Positions 1 to 8,388 of a stretch of DNA of 64,000 nt are shown piece after piece. A program made the position numbers and the translations under genes. How positions within the stretch are numbered: position 1 is the first letter of the stretch; each line of letters opens with the position of its first letter. The notes below the pieces were generated by a model, which made no database searches, was not told where the DNA came from, and was given only the letters and a program-made list of their open reading frames with translations. The DNA comes from Streptomyces sp. NBC_01478 (GTDB lineage: Bacteria > Actinomycetota > Actinomycetes > Streptomycetales > Streptomycetaceae), in NCBI RefSeq assembly GCF_036227225.1, contig NZ_CP109444.1, forward strand, positions 9,095,501 to 9,159,500, in the 5' to 3' direction.

Positions 1-720
1 ACGCAGCACGGTCAGCGGGAGGAAGAAGGCGTTCCATGTGTTCACGAACGCGAGCAGGAACACCGTGGCGCCGCCCGTCGTCATCATCCGCAGCACGATG
101 CTGAAGAAGATGCGGAGCTCGCCCGCGCCGTCCAGCCGGGCCGCCTCCAGGAGTTCGAAGGGGACCGTGGCCTCCGTGTACACCTTGGCGAGGTAGACGC
201 TGAACGGGTTGATCAGGCAGGGGATCAGCATCGCCCAGGGGGTGTCGACCAGGCCGATCTTCGAGAACATCAGGTACAGCGGGAGCGTGAGCAGCGCGAT
301 CGGGATCAGGAACGAACCCACCACACACGCGAACACCGCGCTGCGGCCCGGGAATTCGAAGCGCGCCAGGCCGTAGCCCGTGGCGAGGGCGATGAGCGTG
401 CCGCCGAGGGAGCCGACACCCGCGTACAGGAACGAGTTGGCGGTCCAGCGCAGGAAGATGCCGTTCTCGTAGGTGAAGACCTGACGCAGGTTCTCCCACA
501 GGTGCATGCCGGAGAACCACAGGCCGTTGCTCTGGTACAGGCCCGTGCGGTTCTTGGTCGCGGCGACGATCAGCCACCACACCGGGAACAGGCTGTAGGC
601 GCTGGCCAGGACCAGACCGACGAGCAGGAAACGCTGGCCGCCGCGTGAACGGGCCGTCGGATCGGGCTTGTTGAGCCGTCGGACCTGATGAGCTGTCCGG
701 CGGTCCTCGGTGAGGGTCAT
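1..720 (-). CDS. Carbohydrate ABC transporter permease, second of two (3' end outside window)
   Basis: Inner-membrane permease of a CUT1-type sugar importer. I translated it by hand because it has no stop in the window. It begins MTLTEDRRTAHQVRRLNK, has a first membrane helix soon after, and carries the cytoplasmic EAA loop (EAARLDGAGELRIFF) that contacts the ATPase. About 240 codons are present, so roughly the last 35-40 residues lie beyond the left edge. Its ATG overlaps the TGA of the upstream permease by four bases (ATGA at 717-720), so the two are translationally coupled. No ATPase gene is visible; many Streptomyces CUT1 importers borrow the shared ATPase MsiK. Sugar unknown; the neighbourhood suggests a plant-polysaccharide fragment. 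Confidence 0.93.
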   Translation of the reverse strand, partial: MTLTEDRRTAHQVRRLNKPDPTARSRGGQRFLLVGLVLASAYSLFPVWWLIVAATKNRTGLYQSNGLWFSGMHLWENLRQVFTYENGIFLRWTANSFLYAGVGSLGGTLIALATGYGLARFEFPGRSAVFACVVGSFLIPIALLTLPLYLMFSKIGLVDTPWAMLIPCLINPFSVYLAKVYTEATVPFELLEAARLDGAGELRIFFSIVLRMMTTGGATVFLLAFVNTWNAFFLPLTVLR

Positions 721-1604
721 GCGTCGGCCTCCTTCGCGGTGAGCCGGTAGAAGAGGAAGGAGGCGAGGCCGAGGATGAGGGCCAGCAGCACCGAAAGGGC
801 CGCCGCGTAGTGGTAGTTGCCCGCGTTGAACGCCTGGTTGTAGATGATCATGATGGGCGTGAAACTGTCGTTCACCGTCTGCGGGGTGACGTTCCGGAAC
901 AGCGCCGGCTCGTTGAAGATCTGCAGCATCTGGATGATCGAGAGCATCCCGGTCAGCACCAACGCCCCGCGCACGTAGGGGATTTTGATGCTGCGGGCGA
1001 CCTGGAACTCGGAGGCGCCGTCCAACCGGGCGGCCTCGAAGAGGTCGCGGGGCACACCCTGGAGCGCGGCGTAGATGATCACCATGTTGTAGCCGATGCC
1101 GTGCCAGGTCAGCAGGTTGCCGATGGACGGCCACACCATCGAGGGCGCGAAGAAGTTCCAGGACAGTCCGAACACCTTGCCCAACGGTGTCAACGGGCCG
1201 ACGTCCGGGCTGTACAGGTTGATCCACACGATCGCCGCGACCACTCCGGGGATCATGTACGGCACAAGCAGCAGGATGCGAAAACGTCCGGCGACCTTCG
1301 AGGACAGCGCGTCCAGGAACAGCGCCAGCAGCAGGCTGACGAGCAGCATCACCGGGATCTGCACGCAGGCGAACAGCACCACGCGCAGCACCGAGTTCAT
1401 GAACGCCGAGTCGGTCAGGCCCTGTTGGTAGTTGTCGAGGCCGGAGAACTTCTCCGTGGAGCCGCCGAGGCCGAGCCCCGACTGGTGCTCCACGAACAGC
1501 GACTCGTAGACGGCGTACCCGATCGGGATCAGGTAGAGGAACACGAAACCGAGCTGGAAGGGCACCGTGAACGCGGCACCCTTCCAGCGCTGGGAGCGAA
1601 TCAT
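717..1604 (-). CDS. Carbohydrate ABC transporter permease, first of two
   Basis: Permease of the same CUT1-type importer, 295 residues, the normal size for the MalF/LacF-like partner without a large extra domain. Six membrane helices can be read, starting with FTVPFQLGFVFLYLIPIGY, and the EAA loop is seen as LFEAARLDGASEFQVARSI near residue 190. The start ATG at 1604 lies 10 bp after the stop of the solute-binding lipoprotein gene, and the stop overlaps the next permease start, so the order binding protein - permease - permease forms one leftward operon. Regulation is probably through the paired AACCGGTT palindromes upstream of the binding-protein gene. Confidence 0.95.
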   Translation of the reverse strand: MIRSQRWKGAAFTVPFQLGFVFLYLIPIGYAVYESLFVEHQSGLGLGGSTEKFSGLDNYQQGLTDSAFMNSVLRVVLFACVQIPVMLLVSLLLALFLDALSSKVAGRFRILLLVPYMIPGVVAAIVWINLYSPDVGPLTPLGKVFGLSWNFFAPSMVWPSIGNLLTWHGIGYNMVIIYAALQGVPRDLFEAARLDGASEFQVARSIKIPYVRGALVLTGMLSIIQMLQIFNEPALFRNVTPQTVNDSFTPIMIIYNQAFNAGNYHYAAALSVLLALILGLASFLFYRLTAKEADA

Positions 1605-1614
1605 CGGCGCTGCC

Positions 1615-2946
1615 TCAGCCCTTGACGCTGATACCGCGGGACTTCAGGTCCTTGACCGTCCACTCCTGCATGTGGGCCAGCAGATCGGTGACCTTCTCGT
1701 CCTTGCTGATCACCTTCGCCCAGCCCGTCTGGAGTTCGGTGAACATCGCGGTCCAGTCCGGGCCGAACACCCAGTCCGAGGTGACGGTGCCCAGGCTGTC
1801 GGTGACGACCTTCTTCGCGGGCTCGTAGTTGGTGCCGAGCAGTTTGTCCGAGATCGCCTCGTCGACGTACGCGTTGCTGTCGGCCAGCGCCGGCATCACA
1901 CCGTTGCCGGTGGTCGGGCTCGCCATCGTCTTCACCGCGCCGGTGTCGGTCGACATCCACAACGCGGCCTCGGCGGCCTGCTGTTGGTGCGCGCACTGCT
2001 TGGTCACCAGGGTGACGCCACCGCTCTGGTTGGTCCCGGCGGGCGTCTTGGCTGCCTCGCCCGCGAAGGTCGGCCAGGGCGACAGCGCCCACTTGCCGTC
2101 GGACTTGGTGAAGTTCTGCACCATGCCTGCCATCTGCCAGGTGGAGATCTGCCGGGTCGCGGTGCCGCCGTTGTCGTAGTTGCGCTGTACGGCCGCGTAG
2201 TCGGCGAAGGAGAGCTTCGAGTCGAGGTCGTTGTCGATGATGTCCTGGATCACCTGGGCGGCCTTGAGGCTGCCCGCGTCCTGGAAGTCCACCTTCCAGG
2301 AGTTGCCGTCGATGGCGTACCAGTGCGCCCCGGCCTGCATGGCGAGGACCTCCAGGGTGCTCGGGTCCTCGCCGGCGTAGTTGGTGATCTTGATGCCGTG
2401 CTTCTTGAGCACCTTGCCCGCGGCGATGAACTCGTCCCAGGTCGTGGGTGCCTTGAGGCCGTACTTCTGGAATATGTCCGTGCGGTAGATGGTGAACGCG
2501 GGGGCCGAACTGGTCGGCACGCCATAGGACTTGCCCTGCACCTGCGCACTGGCCCACGCGCCCGCGTTGAACTTGTCCTGGTCGGCCGAGACGTACTTCG
2601 AGATGTCGGCGAGCGCGCCCTGCGAGACCCAGGTGGTCACGTACTCCGCCGTGTTCTGCACCAGGCAGGGCGCGTTGCCGGCCTTGACCGCGTTGGTGAG
2701 CTGCTTCTGCATCGTCAACTGGTCGGTGACCTTGGTGTACTTGAGCTTGATGTCCTGGTGAGCGGCGTTGAACGCCTTCACGACCGCGTCCTGCCCGTTG
2801 GCCCAGCCCCAGAAGGGGAGGGTGACCGGACCGGAGGACGTCTTGTCTCCCGAGCCGGATCCGCCGCAGGCGGAGAGCAGACCTGTCAGGGCGAGGCCCG
2901 CGACAACCGCGCGAGCGAACCTTCTCCGGGGGCTGGTGAAGTTCAT
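1615..2946 (-). CDS. Extracellular sugar-binding lipoprotein of ABC importer
   Basis: Family 1 solute-binding protein, 443 residues. The N-terminus is a lipoprotein signal (RRRFARAVVAGLALTGLLSAC) with lipobox LSAC, so the mature protein is lipid-anchored on the outer face of the membrane and hands the sugar to the two permeases encoded next. The body shows the usual pattern of this fold: an early VTLPFWGW strand, FQKYGLKAPTTWDEF near residue 145 and several aromatic residues that normally stack on sugar rings. First gene of the operon; the 179 bp in front of it hold two LacI-type palindromes at 2980-2987 and 3090-3097. Substrate is not readable from sequence alone. Confidence 0.95.
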   Translation of the reverse strand: MNFTSPRRRFARAVVAGLALTGLLSACGGSGSGDKTSSGPVTLPFWGWANGQDAVVKAFNAAHQDIKLKYTKVTDQLTMQKQLTNAVKAGNAPCLVQNTAEYVTTWVSQGALADISKYVSADQDKFNAGAWASAQVQGKSYGVPTSSAPAFTIYRTDIFQKYGLKAPTTWDEFIAAGKVLKKHGIKITNYAGEDPSTLEVLAMQAGAHWYAIDGNSWKVDFQDAGSLKAAQVIQDIIDNDLDSKLSFADYAAVQRNYDNGGTATRQISTWQMAGMVQNFTKSDGKWALSPWPTFAGEAAKTPAGTNQSGGVTLVTKQCAHQQQAAEAALWMSTDTGAVKTMASPTTGNGVMPALADSNAYVDEAISDKLLGTNYEPAKKVVTDSLGTVTSDWVFGPDWTAMFTELQTGWAKVISKDEKVTDLLAHMQEWTVKDLKSRGISVKG

Positions 2947-2976
2947 CAGACCGTGTTCCTTCGGAAGAGAAGAGGT

Positions 2977-3097
2977 AGAAACCGGTTGCTGGGAAGGTAG
3001 GCAGGATGGCCTGTTAGGAGCAAGAGGCGTGCAGCAAATTGTTTCGATCGCCCTGGACAGACCCCATCTGGCCAGGGGATTTGAAGAGAAACCGGTT
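2977..3097. promoter_or_regulatory. Paired LacI-type operators before the ABC importer operon
   Basis: Two AACCGGTT palindromes, at 2980-2987 (within AGAAACCGGTTGCT) and 3090-3097 (within GAGAAACCGGTTACG), 110 bp centre to centre. The first lies 34 bp before the binding-protein start codon. The central CpG-containing palindrome is the usual shape of a LacI-family site. The same octamer is repeated with 109 bp spacing before the second LacI gene (7175-7291). Inference: the sites are bound by one or both of the neighbouring LacI paralogues, possibly as a looped pair. Confidence 0.7.
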
Positions 3098-3125
3098 ACG
3101 TAACTCTGAGTTTCCCGGGAGCTTC

Positions 3126-4217
3126 CTAGCCCCGCGGCGCGGGCGGACGCACCGAGTTCCGTACGACGACATGCGTGCCCAGCACCAGATGGTCGCCGTC
3201 GCCGCCCCTGCGCCGGCCCGTGCCGCCGCCCTCGCGCCGGTCCGCCACCGCGCGCAGCGCGACCCGGCCCATCTCCTCGTACGGGACGTGCACGGTGGTG
3301 AGTTGGGGGGTGAGCTGGGAGGCCAGCGGGATGTCGTCGTAGCCGACGATGGACACGTCCTCGGGCACCCTGAGGCCCGCCGCGCGCAGCGCCTGCATGG
3401 CGCCCGCGGCGACCACGTCGGTCCCCGCGAGGACCGCGGTGAAGTCCACCCCGTCCTTCAGGGTGTCCTCCACCGCCTCGTACCCGTGCTCGTAGTCGTA
3501 CGGACCGTGCCGCACCATCCCCGGGTCGAACGGCACGCCGTACGCCTCGAAGGCCCGTTGGGCCCCCCTCAACCGGCCCTGGGCCGTGGTGAGTTCGGCG
3601 TGCCCGGGCAGGACCAGGACCCGGCGGTGGCCGGCCGAGAGGAGGTGGCTGGCCATGGCGTAGGCGCCGCCCTCGTTGTCGTAGTCGACCGTCGTCGCCG
3701 GGACGTCACCCTCCAGCGGCGGGCGGCCGACGAGCACGAGGTGCGAGCCGGCCGCGTCGAGGGAGCGGGCGAAACTGCCCATCCGCACCTGGTACTCGTC
3801 GACGTCGTACGCGCCGCCCAGCAACACCACGGCGGCGACGCCCTGTTGACGCATGAGGTTGACCAGTGCCAGCTCACGCTCCGGGTCGTCGCCGGTCGTG
3901 CCGACCAGGGAGAGCCAGCCGCGCAGGGTGGCCGCGCCCTCAACGCCCTTGGCCACGTGGGCGAATGCCGCGCCGGTGATGTTGTTGATGAGGATCGCCA
4001 CCGTGGGCGTGCCGCCGCCGGCCAGGGAACGGGCGTGCGCGTTGGTGACGTAGTCCAGGTCGCCGACCACCTTCATCACCCGGCGGCGCAGCTCCTCCGA
4101 CACCGGGTAGTTGCCGGACAGCACGCGCGAGACGCTCGCCACGGAGACCCCGGCGCGCTCCGCCACGTCCCGGATCGTCGCCCGGCCGACGTCGCCCGAC
4201 GCCTTGCGCTGACTCAC
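3126..4217 (-). CDS. LacI-family transcriptional regulator (paralogue 1)
   Basis: DNA-binding repressor of 363 residues. An N-terminal LacI helix-turn-helix begins at about residue 13 (ATIRDVAERAGVSVASVSRV) with hinge sequence LDYVTNAHARSLAGG; the rest is the periplasmic-binding-protein-like sensor domain ending in the typical LTTVHVPYEEMG segment. It lies directly downstream, in transcription order upstream, of the ABC importer operon. The protein is strikingly similar along its length to the LacI protein at 7333 (shared VSRVL-G-YPVS, ELDYV, YDNEGGAYA, GYDDIP, LTTVHVPYEE, LLGTHVVVRNS), so the two are duplicates. Effector unknown. Its own 120 bp upstream gap has only a half-site-like GGAAACCG. 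Confidence 0.95.
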   Translation of the reverse strand: MSQRKASGDVGRATIRDVAERAGVSVASVSRVLSGNYPVSEELRRRVMKVVGDLDYVTNAHARSLAGGGTPTVAILINNITGAAFAHVAKGVEGAATLRGWLSLVGTTGDDPERELALVNLMRQQGVAAVVLLGGAYDVDEYQVRMGSFARSLDAAGSHLVLVGRPPLEGDVPATTVDYDNEGGAYAMASHLLSAGHRRVLVLPGHAELTTAQGRLRGAQRAFEAYGVPFDPGMVRHGPYDYEHGYEAVEDTLKDGVDFTAVLAGTDVVAAGAMQALRAAGLRVPEDVSIVGYDDIPLASQLTPQLTTVHVPYEEMGRVALRAVADRREGGGTGRRRGGDGDHLVLGTHVVVRNSVRPPAPRG

Positions 4218-4316
4218 CGTAGCGACTCCTTCACCATGACCGCGTTCGTACCGGGCGCCCGGGGGTCTGCTCCCGCGCCGGTCCGGAAACCGTATCCCAA
4301 GGTCGTTCCCGGTGCA

Positions 4317-4335
4317 CCGGCCTGTGGACGGCCGG
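4317..4335 (-). terminator. Short hairpin after the hydroxyacid dehydrogenase gene
   Basis: CCGGCC / GGCCGG stem with a 7-base loop, placed 2 bp past the stop codon of the leftward dehydrogenase gene. No T-tract follows, which is common in Streptomyces. It could also act as a regulatory structure for the LacI gene further left. Confidence 0.4.
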
Positions 4336-4337
4336 GA

Positions 4338-5351
4338 TCAGGCGACACGGGCCAGGTCCGCGTGCCGTACCTCGTGGACCGGCGGCAGGCCCGCGGCCAG
4401 GCGTTCCAGCTCGTCGACGACGATGCCGCCGAGCCGCGCCAGTTCGTTGCCGAGGGAGCCCGCGATGTGCGGGGTGAGGAAGACGTTGGGCAGCTTGTAC
4501 AGCGGGGACGTGGGGGGCAGCGGCTCGGGTTCGGTGACGTCGAGGATCGCGGTCAGCCGGCCGGAGAGCAGCTCGTCGGTGAGGGCCTCGTGGTCGATCA
4601 GGGCGCCCCGCGAGGTGTTGATCAGGACGCCGCCGTCGCGGATGAGGGCGAGCCGTCCGCGGTCCAGCATGCGCTGTGTCTCGGGGATGTCCGGGGCGTG
4701 CAGGCTGACGATGTCGCTGCCGCTCAACAGGTGGTCCAGCGGCAGGAGTTCGGCACCGAGCACGGCGGCCTCGGTGACACTGACGTACGGGTCGTGCAGC
4801 AGCACCTCGAAGTCGTAGGGCCGCAGCAGTTCCAGCAGTCGGCGGCCCACGCGGGAGGCGCCGATCACGCCGATCCGGCGGCCGAGGTTGCCGATCGCCG
4901 CGGTCTCGGCGGGCGTCGGGTACGCGTGCGCGTGCCGGAAGCGCTCCCGCTGGGCGAAGGCGTCCTTCCCGGCGAGCAGGATCATCGCGAGGGTGTACTC
5001 CGCGACCGGCAGCGCGTTCCCGGTGACCGCGCTGGAGACGGTCACCCCGCGCTCCCACAGCGCCTCGCCGACCAGCGAGCGGATCGAGCCCGCCGCGTGC
5101 AGCACGGCGCGCACCCGGGGTGCCGCAGCCAGCGCGTCGGCGTCGAGGTGCGGGCAGCCCCACCCGGTGATCAGCACCTCGGCCCCGGCAAGGGCTCCGG
5201 CGGCCTCGGGTGCGGCGAAGTCCTGGACGACGAGCCCCGGGTCGATCTCGGCCGTCTGCCGGAGCCGGGCCATCAGGGGTGGGGGGAAGAGCAGGGGCAG
5301 GTGCACCGGATCCATGGCGAACACGGCCCTCGGCGGCTGGGCGCTGGGCAT
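4338..5351 (-). CDS. D-isomer-specific 2-hydroxyacid dehydrogenase family protein
   Basis: NAD(P)-dependent oxidoreductase of about 337 residues. The Rossmann motif is readable as IGVIGASRVGRRLLELL, followed by an acidic residue in LLHDPYVS that favours NAD. Catalytic elements of the family are present: NTSRGALID with the Arg, LDVTEPEPL with the Glu and LTPHIAGS with the His. I start it at the ATG at 5351 because GGAGGG lies 5 bases before it; an upstream in-frame ATG at 5372 has no ribosome-binding site. It sits between two LacI genes and next to a sugar importer, so it probably handles an oxidised sugar intermediate, but the substrate is inference. Two degenerate palindromes lie upstream. 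Confidence 0.92.
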   Translation of the reverse strand: MPSAQPPRAVFAMDPVHLPLLFPPPLMARLRQTAEIDPGLVVQDFAAPEAAGALAGAEVLITGWGCPHLDADALAAAPRVRAVLHAAGSIRSLVGEALWERGVTVSSAVTGNALPVAEYTLAMILLAGKDAFAQRERFRHAHAYPTPAETAAIGNLGRRIGVIGASRVGRRLLELLRPYDFEVLLHDPYVSVTEAAVLGAELLPLDHLLSGSDIVSLHAPDIPETQRMLDRGRLALIRDGGVLINTSRGALIDHEALTDELLSGRLTAILDVTEPEPLPPTSPLYKLPNVFLTPHIAGSLGNELARLGGIVVDELERLAAGLPPVHEVRHADLARVA

Positions 5352-5386
5352 GACCCTCCAGTAGTGCGACATGAGGATGAGGGAGG

Positions 5387-5409
5387 AAACGTTTTCTGAA
5401 AGCGTCTTC
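5387..5409. promoter_or_regulatory. Tandem degenerate palindromes before the dehydrogenase gene
   Basis: AAACGTTT at 5387-5394 and GAAAGCGTCTTC at 5398-5409, adjacent and upstream of the leftward dehydrogenase gene. The first is an 8-base perfect palindrome with a central CG, the second an imperfect one. They differ from the AACCGGTT sites, so a different LacI-type protein or affinity is possible. Confidence 0.4.
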
Positions 5410-5573
5410 TACCGTAGATCTGCCGGGGAGCGGGGGTCAATCGGTGAGTGAGGGCGCAGCGGACGGAAACATCGCGTGACCCGTCCAGCGGAGTTCGTCC
5501 GCCGGAATAGCGGGGTGCGATGTGATGCTCTGATGAGCATGGTTCACGAGCGCGGTGAGGAGCTGGTGGGCAG

Positions 5574-7154
5574 ATGACGGCAGAGCGGACGAACCCCGTG
5601 GTCGGCACCCCCTACGGGGCGGTGCGCGGCCGGTACGAGAACGGCATCGCGGTCTTCCGGGGCATCCCCTACGCGGCGCCCCCCTTCGGCCCCCACCGGT
5701 TCCGCCCGCCCGTCCCGCCCGAGCCCTGGACCGGAGTGCGCGACGCGCTCGCCTTCGGCCCGACCCCGCCGAAATCGCCGTACTCCGAGGCCTTCGCCAA
5801 ACTGCTCTCCGACCCCGTCGTGCCCGGCGACGACTGCCTCAACCTCAACGTGTGGACCCCGGAGCCCGGCCCCGGCGCCCGGCTGCCGGTCATGGTGTGG
5901 CTGCACGGCGGCGCGCTCACCCGGGGCTCGTCGGCCGTCCCGGTCTACGACGGACAGGCCTTCGCCCGCGACGGAGTCGTGTTCGTCTCGGTCAACTACC
6001 GCCTGGGCGTGGAGGGTTACGGCCTCTTCCCGGACGCCCCCGCCAACCCCGGCCTGCGCGACCAGCTCGCCGCGCTGCGCTGGGTGCACGAGTCCGTCGC
6101 GGCGTTCGGCGGCGACCCCGACCGGATCACCCTCTTCGGCCAGTCCGCCGGCGCGATCAGCACCGGCGCCCTGCTCGCCGCCCCGCAGGCCCAGGGACTG
6201 GTCCGGCGGGCCGTCCTGCAGAGCGGGCCGCCGGAGGCCTTCGACCGCGACAAGGTGCGGCGGATGGTGCGCCGGATGGCGACCCGGCTGAAGATCCCCG
6301 CCACCGCCGAGGCCTTCGCCGCCGTCGACCGTGAGCTGCTCCTGCGCACCCAGGCCGACGTGGGCAGACTCAGCAGCCCGGTGCTCGGCGGACCCACGTT
6401 CGGGATCGTCATCGACGGCGACCTCGTGCCCCGCGACCCGCTGGAGGCCCTCGTCGACGGCGAGGCGGGCCGGGGCGTCGACCTGATGCTGGGCTGGACC
6501 CGCGACGAGTACCGGCTGTGGCTGGTCCCCGGCGGCCTGCACGAGCGCGTCGACCGGCTCGGCGCGGTCGCCCTGGCCGGCGCGATGGCCCGCTGCCACT
6601 GCGGTGTCGAGGTCGCGCGCGGCTACCGCGCCCTGCACCCCGGCGCCGGCACCGCCGAGACCGTCGGCCAGCTCGTCACCGACCACCTGCTCCGCTACCC
6701 GCTGCACCGTCTCGCCGAGGCCCGCCCCGGCACCTCCCACGTGTACGAGTTCGCCTGGCCCTCCAACCTCCCCGACCTCGGCTCCTGCCACGCCCTGGAA
6801 CTCGGCTTCGTCTTCGACACCGGCGACATCCCCGAGTCCGCGAAACTCGCGGGCCAGGGCGCGCCCCAGGAACTCGCCGACGCCATGCACGGCGCCTGGG
6901 TGCGGTTCGCCGTGGACGGCGACCCCGGCTGGCAGACCTGGGACGACACCCATCCGGTACGGATCTTCGGCGAAGGCGCCCCCTACGTGGCGCACGGCCC
7001 GCGCGACCCCGAGTTCGCCCTGTGGGCGGCCGACGCCGAGGCCAAGGAAGCGGCAGCGGTCCCGGTCGAGCGCCCACCCGCGCGGAGCGCCACCGAACTG
7101 CGGTCCGTCGTACGCCGGCTGCGGCGGACCGGGGATGTGCGGCGGTCTTCGTGA
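5574..7154 (+). CDS. Type-B carboxylesterase / para-nitrobenzyl-esterase-like hydrolase
   Basis: Alpha/beta hydrolase of 526 residues, the normal length for the type-B carboxylesterase family. It opens with the family's GAVRG...FRGIPYAAPP signature, has EDCLNLN-like DDCLNLNVWTPE near residue 90, the oxyanion stretch VWLHGGALTRGS, the nucleophile elbow LFGQSAGAIST with its Ser near residue 190 and the catalytic His in SCHALELGFVF near residue 405. No signal peptide is visible, so it is probably cytoplasmic. A GAGGAG sequence lies upstream of the ATG. It is divergent from the dehydrogenase gene and followed by the second LacI gene; it may remove ester groups from imported sugars, which is inference. 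Confidence 0.93.
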   Translation: MTAERTNPVVGTPYGAVRGRYENGIAVFRGIPYAAPPFGPHRFRPPVPPEPWTGVRDALAFGPTPPKSPYSEAFAKLLSDPVVPGDDCLNLNVWTPEPGPGARLPVMVWLHGGALTRGSSAVPVYDGQAFARDGVVFVSVNYRLGVEGYGLFPDAPANPGLRDQLAALRWVHESVAAFGGDPDRITLFGQSAGAISTGALLAAPQAQGLVRRAVLQSGPPEAFDRDKVRRMVRRMATRLKIPATAEAFAAVDRELLLRTQADVGRLSSPVLGGPTFGIVIDGDLVPRDPLEALVDGEAGRGVDLMLGWTRDEYRLWLVPGGLHERVDRLGAVALAGAMARCHCGVEVARGYRALHPGAGTAETVGQLVTDHLLRYPLHRLAEARPGTSHVYEFAWPSNLPDLGSCHALELGFVFDTGDIPESAKLAGQGAPQELADAMHGAWVRFAVDGDPGWQTWDDTHPVRIFGEGAPYVAHGPRDPEFALWAADAEAKEAAAVPVERPPARSATELRSVVRRLRRTGDVRRSS

Positions 7155-7174
7155 GCGCCCGGGGACGGGACGGA

Positions 7175-7291
7175 AACCGGTTGCCCAACGCCGGTCGCCG
7201 ACAACAGCCGCGCTGACGCGGGCGAATTGGCCGACGTACGCCTCTCCTCCCGGCCGTCGCCCGCTGCTACCCTCCGCGCAGGGAACCGGTT
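7175..7291. promoter_or_regulatory. Paired LacI-type operators before the second LacI gene
   Basis: AACCGGTT at 7175-7182 (within GGAAACCGGTTGCCC) and at 7284-7291 (within GGGAACCGGTTGCCGG), 109 bp centre to centre. The second lies 41 bp before the ATG of the LacI gene. The pair copies both motif and spacing of 2977-3097. Confidence 0.7.
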
Positions 7292-7332
7292 GCCGGACGT
7301 GTTGCCACAGGCCGGGGAGGGCGGGGCGGTAC

Positions 7333-8388
7333 ATGACCAGGAAGAGCCAGGACGCGAACGGGAGCACCATCCGGGACGTGGCGGCCCGCGCCGGGGTGTC
7401 CGCGTCCACGGTGTCGCGGGTGCTCGGCGGCGACTACCCGGTGAGCACGGCGACCCGCACGCGCGTGCTGCGGGCCGTACGCGAACTGGACTACGTCGCC
7501 GACGCCCGCGCCAAGGCCGTGGCGGGCGTCGGGACACCGACCCTCGCCTTCGTCCTGGAGGACATCACGGGACCGTCGTTCGCGCTGATGGCGCACGGCG
7601 TGGAGCGTGAGGCGACCCGGCTCGGCCATCTCTGCCTGGTGTGCAGCACGGAGGGCGACGTCCAGCGCGAACTGGACTTCATCGAGACCATGCGCGCCCA
7701 GCGCACCGCCGCCGTGATCCTCGTCGGCGGCACCGCGGACACCCCCGAGTACCGCGAGCGCACCCGCCGTATCGCCGACTCGCTCGCGGCGGCCGGCTCC
7801 CGGCTCGTGCTCTGCGGGCGCCCGCCGCTCGGCCCGGGCGCACCGGTCACGGTCATCGAGTACGACAACGAGGGCGGCGCCTACGCCCTCGTCGCGCACG
7901 TCCTGGCCCAGGGCCACCAGCGTGTCCTGTTCCTCGGCGGCAAGCCGGACCACGCGACCGCGCAGGGCCGTGAACGCGGTTACCTCGCCGCGCACCGCGC
8001 CCGCGGCCTCGAACCCGACCCGGAACTCCTGCTCCACGGCGACTTCACCCGCGACTCGGGCCACCGCCTGATGCGCCAGGCGCTCAGCCGGAAACTGGAG
8101 TTCACGGCCGTGGTCGCCGCCACCGACATGGTCGCGGCGGGCGCGCTCACCGCGCTGCACGAGGCGGGCCTGGACGTCCCCGGCGATGTCTCCCTGGCCG
8201 GCTACGACGACATCCCGTTCGCCCGCGACCTGCACCCGGCGCTGACCACGGTCCATGTCCCCTACGAGGAGCTGGGCCGCCTCGCCGTACGCACCGCGCT
8301 GGGCCGCACGCCGGAGTCCCCGGACGAGCACCTGCTGCTGGGCACCCACGTGGTCGTGCGGAACTCGATCGCGGCCGTCACCGTGTGA
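7333..8388 (+). CDS. LacI-family transcriptional regulator (paralogue 2)
   Basis: Repressor of 351 residues. The reading frame is open much further upstream, but the protein starts at the ATG at 7333 (MTRKSQDANGSTIRDV), which places the helix-turn-helix (IRDVAARAGVSASTVSRVL) at residues 12-30, as in all LacI proteins. The sensor domain keeps YDNEGGAYALVAHVL, GYDDIPFARDLHPALTTVHVPYEE and the same C-terminal LLGTHVVVRNS as the regulator at 3126, showing recent duplication. Two AACCGGTT sites precede it, so autoregulation is likely. The 3' end overlaps the convergent MmuM-like gene by 11 bp. Confidence 0.94.
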   Translation: MTRKSQDANGSTIRDVAARAGVSASTVSRVLGGDYPVSTATRTRVLRAVRELDYVADARAKAVAGVGTPTLAFVLEDITGPSFALMAHGVEREATRLGHLCLVCSTEGDVQRELDFIETMRAQRTAAVILVGGTADTPEYRERTRRIADSLAAAGSRLVLCGRPPLGPGAPVTVIEYDNEGGAYALVAHVLAQGHQRVLFLGGKPDHATAQGRERGYLAAHRARGLEPDPELLLHGDFTRDSGHRLMRQALSRKLEFTAVVAATDMVAAGALTALHEAGLDVPGDVSLAGYDDIPFARDLHPALTTVHVPYEELGRLAVRTALGRTPESPDEHLLLGTHVVVRNSIAAVTV

